Shown here: positions 33,822-41,882 of the stretch, piece after piece
How the letters are laid out: each line of letters opens with the position of its first letter
Numbering within the stretch: the stretch's first letter is position 1
Origin: Schauerella fraxinea
GTDB lineage: Bacteria > Pseudomonadota > Gammaproteobacteria > Burkholderiales > Burkholderiaceae_B
Length of the DNA stretch: 64,000 nucleotides
NCBI GenBank assembly: GCA_030849965.1
Contig: JAVDKL010000003.1
Location: 248,001 to 312,000 of the forward strand
Reading direction: 5' to 3'
The notes under the pieces: model-generated
Told to the model about the DNA's origin: nothing
The model's database searches: none
What the model saw: the letters and a program-made list of their open reading frames with translations, nothing else
Position numbers and translations under genes: made by a program

Positions 33822-34757
33822 ATGACGCGCACACGCTCGCTGCGAACGCTTGCTTTGGCGGCGCTGTGTGCGTCCCTGGCCGCCTGCGCTTCGTCTTATA
33901 ACGGTCGCAACGATGTGGTGCCGGCTGCGCGCTTTCAGCCGGCCGAGGCCTCGGATTACCTGACGCAAACGGCGTGGGAGCTTGCGCGCTGGACCAGCGT
34001 AGGCGGCGCGCCGCGCGCGATTCCTACGCCTGCAACTGCTCGCCCTGCCACGGCGGCACCGCTGCCCGCCGCCACGCGCAAGATGAGTGCGGCCGCTGCC
34101 GCCAAAACCGGCAAGGCTGCAAGCCGCTCGGCGTCGTCAGCAGCGGCCAAACCGGTCACGCCCGACCTGGGTAGCCGGCCCCTGACCATCGCATTCACGC
34201 ACGCGCAGGGACAACGCCGCATCAACGGTTTCGCCGGTTGCAACAGCTACTCCGCCGACTACACCGTGGCCAATGGGTTGTTGATTTTGACCGCCCAGCC
34301 CGCCGCCACCATGATGGCGTGCGCGTCGCCGGCAACTTCGGCTCTTGAGCGGGATTATCTGGCGGGGCTGACCCGCATCGTGGCGTCTTCCGTGGATAAC
34401 TACGGCAGCCCGACGCGACTGACGCTGACGCTCGATAACGGCGACATCCTCGATTTTGCGCGGCGCCAGGACCCGGCCGCAGGGGGGCAGATGGGCGCCA
34501 CCAAGCTGGTGTATGTGAATGCGCAGCGCGCGCCTTGCTCGACCGGCGTGATGCAAACGACCTGCTATCAGGTGCGCGATAACGAAAGTCAGCCCTGGCA
34601 GCTTTGGTATGGCGAGATTGCGGGCTTCGATTATCGGCCCGGTGTGATCTATCGCATCAGCGTTACCGAAACCACGGATGCCAACCCGCCGCAGGATGCG
34701 ATTGCCACGCGTTGGGTGCTGGATCGAATCGTTGAACGGCAGGTGGTGGGGTATTGA
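33822..34757 (+). CDS. META- and DUF4377-domain lipoprotein
   Basis: A 311-residue lipoprotein, with lipobox LAAC (Cys22). The META-like domain is split by an Ala/Pro/Lys-rich insertion (about residues 65-110) and continues as INGFAGCNSYSADYTVANG. The C-terminal part (about 228-311) has APCSTGVMQTTCYQVRDN, IAGFDYRPGVIYRISV, matching the DUF4377 pattern often fused to META. It follows the first META gene by two bases. The two domains together suggest an envelope stress or quality-control role, which is unproven. Start: ATG at 33822; a TTG two codons earlier is less likely. Confidence 0.85.
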   Translation: MTRTRSLRTLALAALCASLAACASSYNGRNDVVPAARFQPAEASDYLTQTAWELARWTSVGGAPRAIPTPATARPATAAPLPAATRKMSAAAAAKTGKAASRSASSAAAKPVTPDLGSRPLTIAFTHAQGQRRINGFAGCNSYSADYTVANGLLILTAQPAATMMACASPATSALERDYLAGLTRIVASSVDNYGSPTRLTLTLDNGDILDFARRQDPAAGGQMGATKLVYVNAQRAPCSTGVMQTTCYQVRDNESQPWQLWYGEIAGFDYRPGVIYRISVTETTDANPPQDAIATRWVLDRIVERQVVGY

Positions 34758-34786
34758 ACTACCCGGCCGATGCTGGCGAGCATCGC

Positions 34787-34903
34787 GGTCGCGACTTGAG
34801 CGGGTATCGGCGGTGTGACCTGGCGGCGTAATCGGGGTCGTGGCTGAACAGGCAGTCAGGGTCGCGACTTGAAACGGGAATCGAAGTCGTGACTTAAAAT
34901 GGT
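34787..34903. repeat. 24-25-bp degenerate tandem repeat, about five copies
   Basis: GGTCGCGACTTGA-type units start at 34787, 34812, 34836, 34860 and 34885. The first and fourth are nearly alike (GGTCGCGACTTGA then a GCGGGTATCG/AACGGGAATCG tail); the others have several changes. The array fills most of the 192-base gap between the META gene and trhO and stops near the trhO leader. Confidence 0.75.
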
Positions 34904-34949
34904 GCGCTTCGCCGCCTTTGCAAGGCAGCTTTTCGTATGCGTACCGCTC

Positions 34950-35696
34950 ATGTCCGACCCTATCGTCAATATCGCCGCCTATAAATTCGTCACCCTCAAC
35001 GATCTGCCCGCCTGGCGCGCGCAGTTGGTGGACGAGACCGCAGCCTGTGCGTTGAAGGGCACGATTTTGCTGGCGCCAGAGGGCATCAATCTTTTTCTTG
35101 CGGGCAGTCAAAGCGGTATCGACAGCTTCATGGCTGGCCTGCGCGCGCGCCCTGAGTTTGCCGATCTTGAGCCCAAATACAGCACGTCGGACAGTACGCC
35201 GTTTCGCAAGATGCGCGTCCGGTTGAAGCGCGAGATCATCCGCATGGATCACCCGGCGATCAAGCCGGAGTCGGGCCGCGCGCCCAGTGTGGATGCCAAG
35301 ACGCTGGCGCGGTGGTTGGCCGAGGGCCGTGACGATCACGGCCGTCCGATCGTGATGCTCGATACGCGCAACGCCTTTGAAGTGGATGCCGGCACGTTCG
35401 AGAACGCCATTGACTGGCGCATTGACCGTTTTACCCAGTTTCCTGATGCGCTGCGCGCGCACCGCGAGGAGCTTGCCGGCAAAACGGTGGTGAGCTTTTG
35501 CACCGGCGGGATTCGCTGTGAGAAAGCGGCGCTGTTGATGGCCGAGGAAGGTATCGACAACGTGTACCAGCTCGAAGGCGGCATCCTTAAATACTTCGAA
35601 GAAACCGACGGCGCCGGGTATCGCGGCAACTGCTTCGTGTTCGACGACCGCGAAACGCTGGACCCGGGATTGGCGCCAGCGCGGCTGACGCCGTAG
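34950..35696 (+). CDS. trhO: tRNA uridine(34) hydroxylase TrhO (rhodanese-like)
   Basis: Oxygen-dependent hydroxylation of U34 in tRNAs, the first step to 5-carboxymethoxy/methoxyuridine. The 248-residue protein has an N-terminal ferredoxin-like domain ([29 protein letters not shown]). A rhodanese domain follows (about residues 115-230), with the active Cys184 in [12 protein letters not shown] and Cys190. The ATG at 34950 is chosen over 34899 because the family begins just before this N-terminal domain. Short gene of normal family length; stands alone on the plus strand, with a tandem repeat in its upstream region. Confidence 0.93.
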   Translation: MSDPIVNIAAYKFVTLNDLPAWRAQLVDETAACALKGTILLAPEGINLFLAGSQSGIDSFMAGLRARPEFADLEPKYSTSDSTPFRKMRVRLKREIIRMDHPAIKPESGRAPSVDAKTLARWLAEGRDDHGRPIVMLDTRNAFEVDAGTFENAIDWRIDRFTQFPDALRAHREELAGKTVVSFCTGGIRCEKAALLMAEEGIDNVYQLEGGILKYFEETDGAGYRGNCFVFDDRETLDPGLAPARLTP

Positions 35697-35698
35697 TG

Positions 35699-35714
35699 CT
35701 TATCCCACGCGCAT
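35699..35714. repeat. Direct repeat copy of the metG 3' end (copy B)
   Basis: CTTATCCCACGCGCAT, identical over 16 bases to 36096-36111, which is the last codons and stop of metG. Read on the minus strand this ectopic copy even encodes GMRVG and a stop. It sits three bases after the trhO stop. The repeat pair flanks the antitoxin remnant. Confidence 0.9.
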
Positions 35715-35737
35715 GCCGAAGGTTCGCGTGGGTGAAG

Positions 35738-36031
35738 TCACGCACTCTCTTTCAGTTGGCTGCTGAACGACACGCCGAGGGCATCCAGTACTTTGCGCAG
35801 GGTTCGATAATGCGGATTGGCGCCGGGCGCTAGCGCTTTATAAAGTCCTTGACGTCCCAAGCCTGTTCTTCGCGCAATGTCGCTCATCCCGCGTGCACGC
35901 GCGACAGTCGAAAGCGCCGCTAGGAAGACGTCCGGATCATCGTCTTTCGATGCCAGCTGAAGATACTCAGCGATGGTCGCGTCATCATTCAGAAAGTCTG
36001 CTGCGTCGAACGTTCGAATGTCCAGAGCGTT
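35738..36031 (-). pseudogene. HigA-type addiction-module antitoxin remnant lacking a start codon
   Basis: Reading the minus strand from 36031 gives an intact frame of 97 codons and TGA at 35738. It has the features of the addiction-module antidote family (TIGR02684-like HTH): TFDAADFLNDDATIAEYL, VARARGMSDIARRTG, GRQGLYKALAPGANPHYRTL and LRKVLDALGVSF. No ATG, GTG or TTG lies before residue 41. The usual start position reads AAC (NALDIRTF where the family has MALDIR-like). An in-frame TAG lies upstream inside the metG terminator, and no partner toxin gene is present. It is therefore a remnant or, less likely, uses CTG (36025) or ATT (36019) as a start. Confidence 0.75.
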
Positions 36032-36045
36032 CGATAGCGGACGGA

Positions 36046-36071
36046 AAAACGGCCGCTATCGCGGCCGTTTT
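36046..36071 (-). terminator. Rho-independent terminator of metG
   Basis: Perfect 11-bp stem AAAACGGCCGC (36046-36056) / GCGGCCGTTTT (36061-36071) with loop TATC. On the minus strand it is followed by a U run. It lies 26 bases beyond the metG stop and directly abuts the antitoxin remnant. Confidence 0.9.
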
Positions 36072-36095
36072 CAGTGCATCGATGTTGGGATCAAC

Positions 36096-36111
36096 CTTAT
36101 CCCACGCGCAT
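36096..36111. repeat. Direct repeat copy at the metG 3' end (copy A)
   Basis: CTTATCCCACGCGCAT, the native metG end (codons for MRVG and TAA). It is identical to 35699-35714. Together the two copies bound a 381-base segment holding the metG terminator and the antitoxin remnant. Confidence 0.9.
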
Positions 36112-38268
36112 CCCCGGCTTGGCACCAGTGAACGGTTCCAGCACATAGATGCCGGGTTCGGCCTTGCCGTCGGCGTGGCTGGCGGCCAGCACCATGCCTT
36201 CCGAGACGCCGAACTTCATGGTGCGCGGTGCCAGATTGGCGACCATCACCGTGAGCTTGCCGATCAGATCTTGCGGCTCGTACATCGATTTGATGCCTGA
36301 GAACACATTGCGATGACGGCCTTCGCCCACGTCCAGTGTGAGCTGCAGCAGTTTCTTGGAGCCTTCGACAGCCACGCAGTCGACGATCTTGGCAATGCGC
36401 AAGTCGATCTTCGCGAAGTCATCGATGGTGATGATGGGGGCGATCGCTTCGCCACCGGGTAGGGCGCCGTCTGCAGCGACCGTGCCCTCGGTGGCGGCGG
36501 CGCTGGGTGCGGCGGCTTGCGCCGGTTTGGCTGCTTTTGCTGCCGTGGCGGCTGCCGTGGCGCCCGCGATCACCGCGCCGGCTGGCGGCTCGAACAGGTC
36601 GTCGAGCATTTTGGGATCGACCCGCTGCATCAAGTGCTTGAACGGCGCGATGGCCTGCGGCAGTTGCCCGGCATCGGTCCAGACGAAGGGTTGCGCGGCG
36701 CCGAACAGTTCTTGCGCAACGCGGTCGGTAAGGGTGGGCAGCACCGGCGTGAGCATGACCGACACCGCCTTGAAGCCGGCCAGTGCGCGCGAGCAGATGT
36801 CTTGCAACTGGGCGCGCGTGGCGTCGTCGGCACCCTCGATGCCCTTGGCGAGCAGCCACGGCTGCGCGGCGTCGAACGCTTGGTTGATGCGGTCGGCGTA
36901 GGCCATGATGTCGCGGATCACGCGACCGAATTCGCGCGCTTCGAAGCCGGCGCGAATGCTGTCGGCCAGCGCAGTCTGCTCTTGCACCATCGCATCGGTA
37001 TCGCCCACGAAGGCCAGTTTGCCGTCGAAGTGCTTGGTGACGAAGTTGGCAGCACGGCTGGCGATGTTGACGTATTTGCCGACCAGATCGCTATTGACGC
37101 GGGCGATGAAATCGTCCGGATTGAAGTCCAGATCCTCGACGCGTGCGTTGAGCTTGGCGGCGATGTAATAGCGCATCCATTCGGGATTCATGCCCAGGTC
37201 GAGATAGCGCAGCGGCGAGATGCCGGTGCCGCGGCTCTTGGACATCTTTTCGCCGCTGACGGTGATGAAACCGTGCACATTGAGCGCGTCAGGCGTCTTG
37301 CGGCCAGCGAACTTGAGCATCGCAGGCCAGAACAAGGCGTGGAAGTAGATGATGTCCTTGCCGATGAAATGCACCTGCTCGGTGGTGCCGGCGGGGTCGA
37401 GCAGGGCGTCGAAATCCAGCCCCTTCACTTGGCAATAGGCCTTGAGCGAAGCGAGGTAGCCCACCGGGGCATCCAGCCAGACGTAGAAATACTTGCCCGG
37501 CGCGTCGGGAATCTCGATGCCGAAGTAGGGCGCATCGCGGGAAATATCCCAGTCGCCCAGCTTGGCTTCACCATCTTCGCCGCCCAGCCACTCGCGCGTC
37601 TTGGCGAGCACTTCGGATTGCAGGCGCTTGGCACCCACGGCATTGCTGCCCGTGGTCCAGTCTTGCAGGAAGGCGACGCAGCGCGGATCGGAGAGCTTGA
37701 AGAAGAAGTGCTCCGACTGCTTGAGCACCGGCGTGGCCTTGGTGAGCGTCGAGTAGGGATTGATGAGGTCGGTGGGCGCATAGACGGCGCCACAGACTTC
37801 GCACGAATCGCCGTATTGGTCTTTGGCGTGGCACTTGGGGCATTCGCCCTTGATGTACCGATCAGCCAGGAACATGCCTTTGACGGGATCGTAGAACTGT
37901 TCGATGGTGCGGGTGTCGATCAGGCCGGCTTCGCGCAGGGCGCGATAGATATCCTGCGACAAGGCGACGTTTTCGGCCGAATCGGTGCTGTGCCAGTGAT
38001 CGAAACGGATATTGAAGCCGTTCAGATACTTCGGGCGTTCGTCGGCATAGCGGGCCACCAACGCTTGCGGCGTGATGTTTTCGCTTTCGGCCTTAAGCAT
38101 GATCGGCGCGCCGTGCGCGTCATCGGCGCCCACGAAGTGCACGGTGTGCCCCGCCATTCGCATCGACCTCACCCAGATATCGGCCTGGATGTATTCCATG
38201 ATGTGGCCGATGTGAAAGGAGCCGTTGGCGTACGGCAGTGCGGTCGTAACGAATAGAGTGCGAGACAT
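36097..38268 (-). CDS. metG: Methionyl-tRNA synthetase
   Basis: Charges tRNA-Met with methionine. The 723-residue class I synthetase has HIGH (19-22), a zinc knuckle with Cys143, Cys146, Cys156 and Cys159, and KMSKS (341-345). The anticodon-binding helical domain runs to about 545, and the C-terminal tRNA-binding OB domain is about 615-723 ([34 protein letters not shown]). An Ala/Lys-rich linker of some 40 residues joins the OB domain. Start: MSRTLFVTT at 38268; a longer frame to 38295 adds nine residues with no family similarity. It is terminated by a strong hairpin; its 3' end is duplicated 400 bases away. Confidence 0.97.
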   Translation of the reverse strand: MSRTLFVTTALPYANGSFHIGHIMEYIQADIWVRSMRMAGHTVHFVGADDAHGAPIMLKAESENITPQALVARYADERPKYLNGFNIRFDHWHSTDSAENVALSQDIYRALREAGLIDTRTIEQFYDPVKGMFLADRYIKGECPKCHAKDQYGDSCEVCGAVYAPTDLINPYSTLTKATPVLKQSEHFFFKLSDPRCVAFLQDWTTGSNAVGAKRLQSEVLAKTREWLGGEDGEAKLGDWDISRDAPYFGIEIPDAPGKYFYVWLDAPVGYLASLKAYCQVKGLDFDALLDPAGTTEQVHFIGKDIIYFHALFWPAMLKFAGRKTPDALNVHGFITVSGEKMSKSRGTGISPLRYLDLGMNPEWMRYYIAAKLNARVEDLDFNPDDFIARVNSDLVGKYVNIASRAANFVTKHFDGKLAFVGDTDAMVQEQTALADSIRAGFEAREFGRVIRDIMAYADRINQAFDAAQPWLLAKGIEGADDATRAQLQDICSRALAGFKAVSVMLTPVLPTLTDRVAQELFGAAQPFVWTDAGQLPQAIAPFKHLMQRVDPKMLDDLFEPPAGAVIAGATAAATAAKAAKPAQAAAPSAAATEGTVAADGALPGGEAIAPIITIDDFAKIDLRIAKIVDCVAVEGSKKLLQLTLDVGEGRHRNVFSGIKSMYEPQDLIGKLTVMVANLAPRTMKFGVSEGMVLAASHADGKAEPGIYVLEPFTGAKPGMRVG

Positions 38269-38428
38269 GTGGCGGATCAACGAGTAAGACGTCAACCCGC
38301 TATTTTAGGGCACGAAATGCAACCGGTGCGAAAGGCGGGCCGGTCGCGCCCCAAATCGGACGATTTCTTCATGCGCGGCGCACGAAAAATGATATTGCGC
38401 TCAATGCATGAGCGCAATGCAGTCCGGT

Positions 38429-38740
38429 TTACTGAACTTCGCGCACCTCGACATCAATGATGTCTTTGCGGGGCGTTTTGGGGGTAGCTTGGCGAGCGAA
38501 GGGACCCTTGGCGGAGAAACCGCCGGCTGCGTCGCCGAAGCCGGGCTTTTTCTGGCCGCCACGGCGCTGATCCCAATAGGCGCGTACGCCGAAGGGCTTG
38601 CCGCGAACGCGGGCCACGATATAAAGGACGCCCACGGCGATTGCGGTGGAGATCATGAAGATCAGCGCCATGCCCATGCCGATCACGGCAAGCATGGCGA
38701 ACAAGACGCCCTGTACTAAGCGAGAAATCGTTTGAGTCAT
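38429..38740 (-). CDS. Small membrane protein, hypothetical (103 aa)
   Basis: Not recognised. Residues about 8-42 form a long hydrophobic segment (LVQGVLFAMLAVIGMGMALI, then IFMISTAIAVGVLYIVARV), enough for one or two helices. They are followed by a basic, Gly-rich cytoplasmic tail (GQKKPGFGDAAGGFSAKG) ending DIIDVEVREVQ. The start at 38740 (MTQTISRLVQG) is preferred over 38776. It lies between metG and apbC in opposite orientation to apbC. Looks like a conserved inner-membrane protein of Burkholderiales; no function is proposed. Confidence 0.7.
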   Translation of the reverse strand: MTQTISRLVQGVLFAMLAVIGMGMALIFMISTAIAVGVLYIVARVRGKPFGVRAYWDQRRGGQKKPGFGDAAGGFSAKGPFARQATPKTPRKDIIDVEVREVQ

Positions 38741-38841
38741 GAGAGTATGAGCCTCGATGGCGGGATTGGTTCCCACGATCCGCTATCCTTAGGGGATTGC
38801 CATCGCTGCGAATATGAAGTTGTCTACGGAACCATAGTGAC

Positions 38842-39927
38842 ATGAGTTTGACGATCGAACAAATACGGGATGCGTTACGCACTGTGACCGATCCAGAAAC
38901 AGGAGACGGCTGGGCGTTTTCCGTGGATGCGCGCGACGTGCAGCAAGCGGGCGATAGCCTCAAGATCGCTGTGGCGCTTGGCTATCCGGTCGGTGAGGCC
39001 ACGCGAGTAGCTTTGTCGCAAGCCGCCAATGCGGCGCTGGTTCAAGCCGGCGCTGCGGACGCGCAGGTGTCGATCCGTTGGAAAGTTGCGACGCACGCGG
39101 TGCAGCGCGGCTTGAAGCCGCTACCCAATATCCGCAACATCGTGGCCGTGGCCTCCGGCAAGGGGGGGGTGGGCAAGAGCACGACTGCAGCTAATCTGGC
39201 GCTGGCGTTGGCGGCCGATGGAGCGTCGGTCGGGATACTGGATGCCGATATCTACGGGCCCAGCCAACCGACCATTCTGGGCATCGACGGCCGTCCGGAA
39301 AGTACCGATAACAAAACCATGGAACCCTTGATGGGCCATGGGTTGCAGGCCAATTCGATCGGGTTTTTGATCGATCCCGAGTCGCCCGCCATCTGGCGCG
39401 GGCCGATGGTCACCCAGGCGCTCGAGCAGCTTTTGCGTCAGACCAACTGGCGCGATCTGGATTACCTGATCGTCGACATGCCGCCGGGCACGGGCGACAT
39501 TGCCTTGACCCTGGCACAGAAAGTGCCTGTGGTGGGCGCGGTCATCGTCAGTACGCCGCAGGATCTTGCTTTGCTTGACGCGCGTAAAGGGCTGAAGATG
39601 TTCGAGAAGGTCGAAGTGCCCATCCTGGGTGTGGTCGAAAACATGTCGATCCACATCTGCTCCAACTGCGGTCACGCCGAAGCCATTTTTGGCGAAGGCG
39701 GCGGGCAACGCATGGCAGCGCAGTACGACACCCCCTGGCTGGGCGGCTTGCCGCTGACGATGTCGATTCGCGAGCAGGCCGATGCGGGCAACCCGACGGT
39801 CGTGGCCGCGCCTGATAGCGAGGCGGCTGCAGCGTATCGCAAGATCGCCCGCCGTGTGGCCATCGGTGTGGCGGCGTTGCCGCGCGACCGCGCTGGTATG
39901 TTTCCGCCGGTCGTCGCCGCGTCTTAA
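38842..39927 (+). CDS. apbC: Iron-sulfur cluster carrier protein ApbC (Mrp)
   Basis: ParA-type ATPase that carries and transfers 4Fe-4S clusters. The 361-residue protein has an N-terminal FeS-assembly (MIP18/DUF59) domain (2-85), Walker A SGKGGVGKST (105-114) with the deviant Lys, DADIYGPSQ (134 on), VDMPPGTGD and the cluster-binding CxxC pair Cys273 and Cys276 (HICSNCGHAE). It faces away from the small membrane protein gene, with a 101-base gap. It is followed after five bases by tamA, so the two may be co-transcribed. Confidence 0.96.
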   Translation: MSLTIEQIRDALRTVTDPETGDGWAFSVDARDVQQAGDSLKIAVALGYPVGEATRVALSQAANAALVQAGAADAQVSIRWKVATHAVQRGLKPLPNIRNIVAVASGKGGVGKSTTAANLALALAADGASVGILDADIYGPSQPTILGIDGRPESTDNKTMEPLMGHGLQANSIGFLIDPESPAIWRGPMVTQALEQLLRQTNWRDLDYLIVDMPPGTGDIALTLAQKVPVVGAVIVSTPQDLALLDARKGLKMFEKVEVPILGVVENMSIHICSNCGHAEAIFGEGGGQRMAAQYDTPWLGGLPLTMSIREQADAGNPTVVAAPDSEAAAAYRKIARRVAIGVAALPRDRAGMFPPVVAAS

Positions 39928-39932
39928 TCGTT

Positions 39933-41882
39933 ATGCACTGGAAGACCCACTCCACCTTCGCCTTGGTGCTGGCCCTTTGGGGCAACGCGGTTTACGCCAA
40001 AAAGCCCGAAATCGTGATCGATCCGGGCGGCGTCACGCCGCAGTCTTTGCAAGTCATCACGCAAGCGGTCAATGTGATCGCCACGCAAGCTGAGGATCAG
40101 GACGGGGGCGAAGCCGATCGGTTGCGCCGCCGCGCCCGCGACGCCACGCAAACGGCGCTCACCACGCAGGGTTATTTTGCGTCCGAGGTCACGCTCGAGC
40201 CCGATACCGACGCCCTCGGTGAGACCTGGAACATCAGCATCAAGGCCGGCAAGCGCTCGACGATTGCCGGCGTGGATCTCACCTTTGCGGGCCGCATTAC
40301 GGGCGAGGATTACGCCGAGCGGATCGCGACATTGCGCCGGGCGTGGCTGCTGCCCGAAGGACGGCCCTTCATCAATGCCGACTGGAACAAAGCCAAGTCC
40401 GAGCTGCTCAATGCGGTGTCGAGCAAGGATTTCCTGCTGGCCCGGATGACGTCTTCCGAGGCCGCAGTAGACCCGGACGCAGGCGAAGTGCGGCTGCGAG
40501 TGGATATCAACAGCGGGCCCGCCGTCAAAATGGGCGAGCTCGAAACCACCGGGTTGAAGCGAGTACCCGATTCCTTGATCGGGCGCTATATCCGCTATCG
40601 GCCGGGCGCCGCCTACGATCAGGACAAGCTGGATACCTGGCAGCAGGATTTGCAGGGCACGTCGTTTTTTCGCGGCGCTTTCGTGTCGCTTCAGCGGCCC
40701 GGTGGTCCGGATATGTCGCCCGAAGCCGGCGAGGCGCCTGACGAACGGGGCAATGCACGCGATGCCCAGCAAGCGGCCGCCGGACCGGCCAAGGATGGTT
40801 TATCGGTGGGCGGGCAGGATCCTACGTCGCCCCGCGGCGATGCGCGGGTTGCGGGCGGACGGGACGGGCGGGCCGCGGAAGCGGTCGATCCCAACGGTGA
40901 AATTACCTTGCCGGTGCGCGTGCGGGTGGTCGAAGCGCCGCCCAAGCGGCTGTCGGCATCGATCGGCGTGGACGACAGCGCCGGCGTGCGGCTCGAAACG
41001 CAGTACCGCCAAAACGTCGTGCTGGGGCAACCCGTTACGCTTGAAACCGGCATTGGCCTGGATCGGCTGCGTCAGCGGGCCTACGCCGATATCGGCTTGC
41101 CGCCCGACGAGAAGGGCAATAAAGACAGCGTGGGTGTGCTGGCCGACCGGTCGGATATCGAGGGCCTGAAGGTGACGCGGTTTGCGCTGGGTGCCACGCG
41201 TTTGCGCGAACGGGCGGCCGGCGACGGTAGCCGGGTCGAATACGAAAATCGGTGGGGTTTGCTTGCCGCACACGACCGCATCGAAATCGATGGCGAAAAG
41301 CCTTACACCCTGCCCACGTTGACCGCGACGGCCGAATGGCTGCGCCGCGACGTCAATAGCAAATACGATCCGCGCGAGGGCAATCTGATTTCCTTGGGCA
41401 CCGGCGTGGGCGTCACCCTGGACAACGGCGAACCCTTCACCCGGGTGCGCGCCCGTGCGCAAAAGTGGTGGCCGATCGGCGAGCGCGACGTGCTGACGAC
41501 GCGCGCCGAAGTGGGCAAGGTGTGGTCGGCCGCGCGGGTCAGCGTGCCTGACGATTTCGGCTTCCGTACCGGTGGGGCCCGATCGATCCGGGGTTATCGC
41601 TATCAAAGCATCGGCACCAAACGGGGCGATGCCACGGTAGGGGCGCCCGCGCTGGCGGTAGCCAGCGTTGAATACGACCACTATTTCGACGAGCGATTCG
41701 GGGTAGGCGTATTCGTGGACGCCGGCGATGCCGCCGAGTCGTTCGGCGACATGAAAATGGCCATTGGCTACGGCGTGGGTGGACGGGTGCGCACGCCCGC
41801 CGGGCCCCTGTTTCTTGACGTGGCCTGGGGCCAGCGCGAACGCGATCTCCGGCTGCACTTCTCCTTGGGTCTGGCGTTTTGA
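39933..41882 (+). CDS. tamA: Translocation and assembly module outer-membrane subunit TamA
   Basis: BamA-family (Omp85) outer-membrane barrel working with TamB in outer-membrane protein and lipid handling. The 649-residue protein has a signal peptide (1 to about 22), POTRA domains (about 25-260 and 330-350) and a C-terminal 16-strand barrel (bac_surface_Ag, about 350-649) ending LHFSLGLAF. The characteristic barrel motif FRTGGARSIRGYRY is present. A low-complexity Gly/Ala/Asp insertion of about 65 residues (about 258-325) lies inside the third POTRA region, which explains its extra length over E. coli TamA (577). Overlaps tamB by four bases. Confidence 0.94.
   Translation: MHWKTHSTFALVLALWGNAVYAKKPEIVIDPGGVTPQSLQVITQAVNVIATQAEDQDGGEADRLRRRARDATQTALTTQGYFASEVTLEPDTDALGETWNISIKAGKRSTIAGVDLTFAGRITGEDYAERIATLRRAWLLPEGRPFINADWNKAKSELLNAVSSKDFLLARMTSSEAAVDPDAGEVRLRVDINSGPAVKMGELETTGLKRVPDSLIGRYIRYRPGAAYDQDKLDTWQQDLQGTSFFRGAFVSLQRPGGPDMSPEAGEAPDERGNARDAQQAAAGPAKDGLSVGGQDPTSPRGDARVAGGRDGRAAEAVDPNGEITLPVRVRVVEAPPKRLSASIGVDDSAGVRLETQYRQNVVLGQPVTLETGIGLDRLRQRAYADIGLPPDEKGNKDSVGVLADRSDIEGLKVTRFALGATRLRERAAGDGSRVEYENRWGLLAAHDRIEIDGEKPYTLPTLTATAEWLRRDVNSKYDPREGNLISLGTGVGVTLDNGEPFTRVRARAQKWWPIGERDVLTTRAEVGKVWSAARVSVPDDFGFRTGGARSIRGYRYQSIGTKRGDATVGAPALAVASVEYDHYFDERFGVGVFVDAGDAAESFGDMKMAIGYGVGGRVRTPAGPLFLDVAWGQRERDLRLHFSLGLAF

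Noticed and set aside
24904-34903. CRISPR array
   Set aside because: The repeats are contiguous with no spacers of constant length and no cas genes nearby.
36517-38256. 579-codon open frame antisense to metG
   Set aside because: Shadow of metG, no recognisable protein features.
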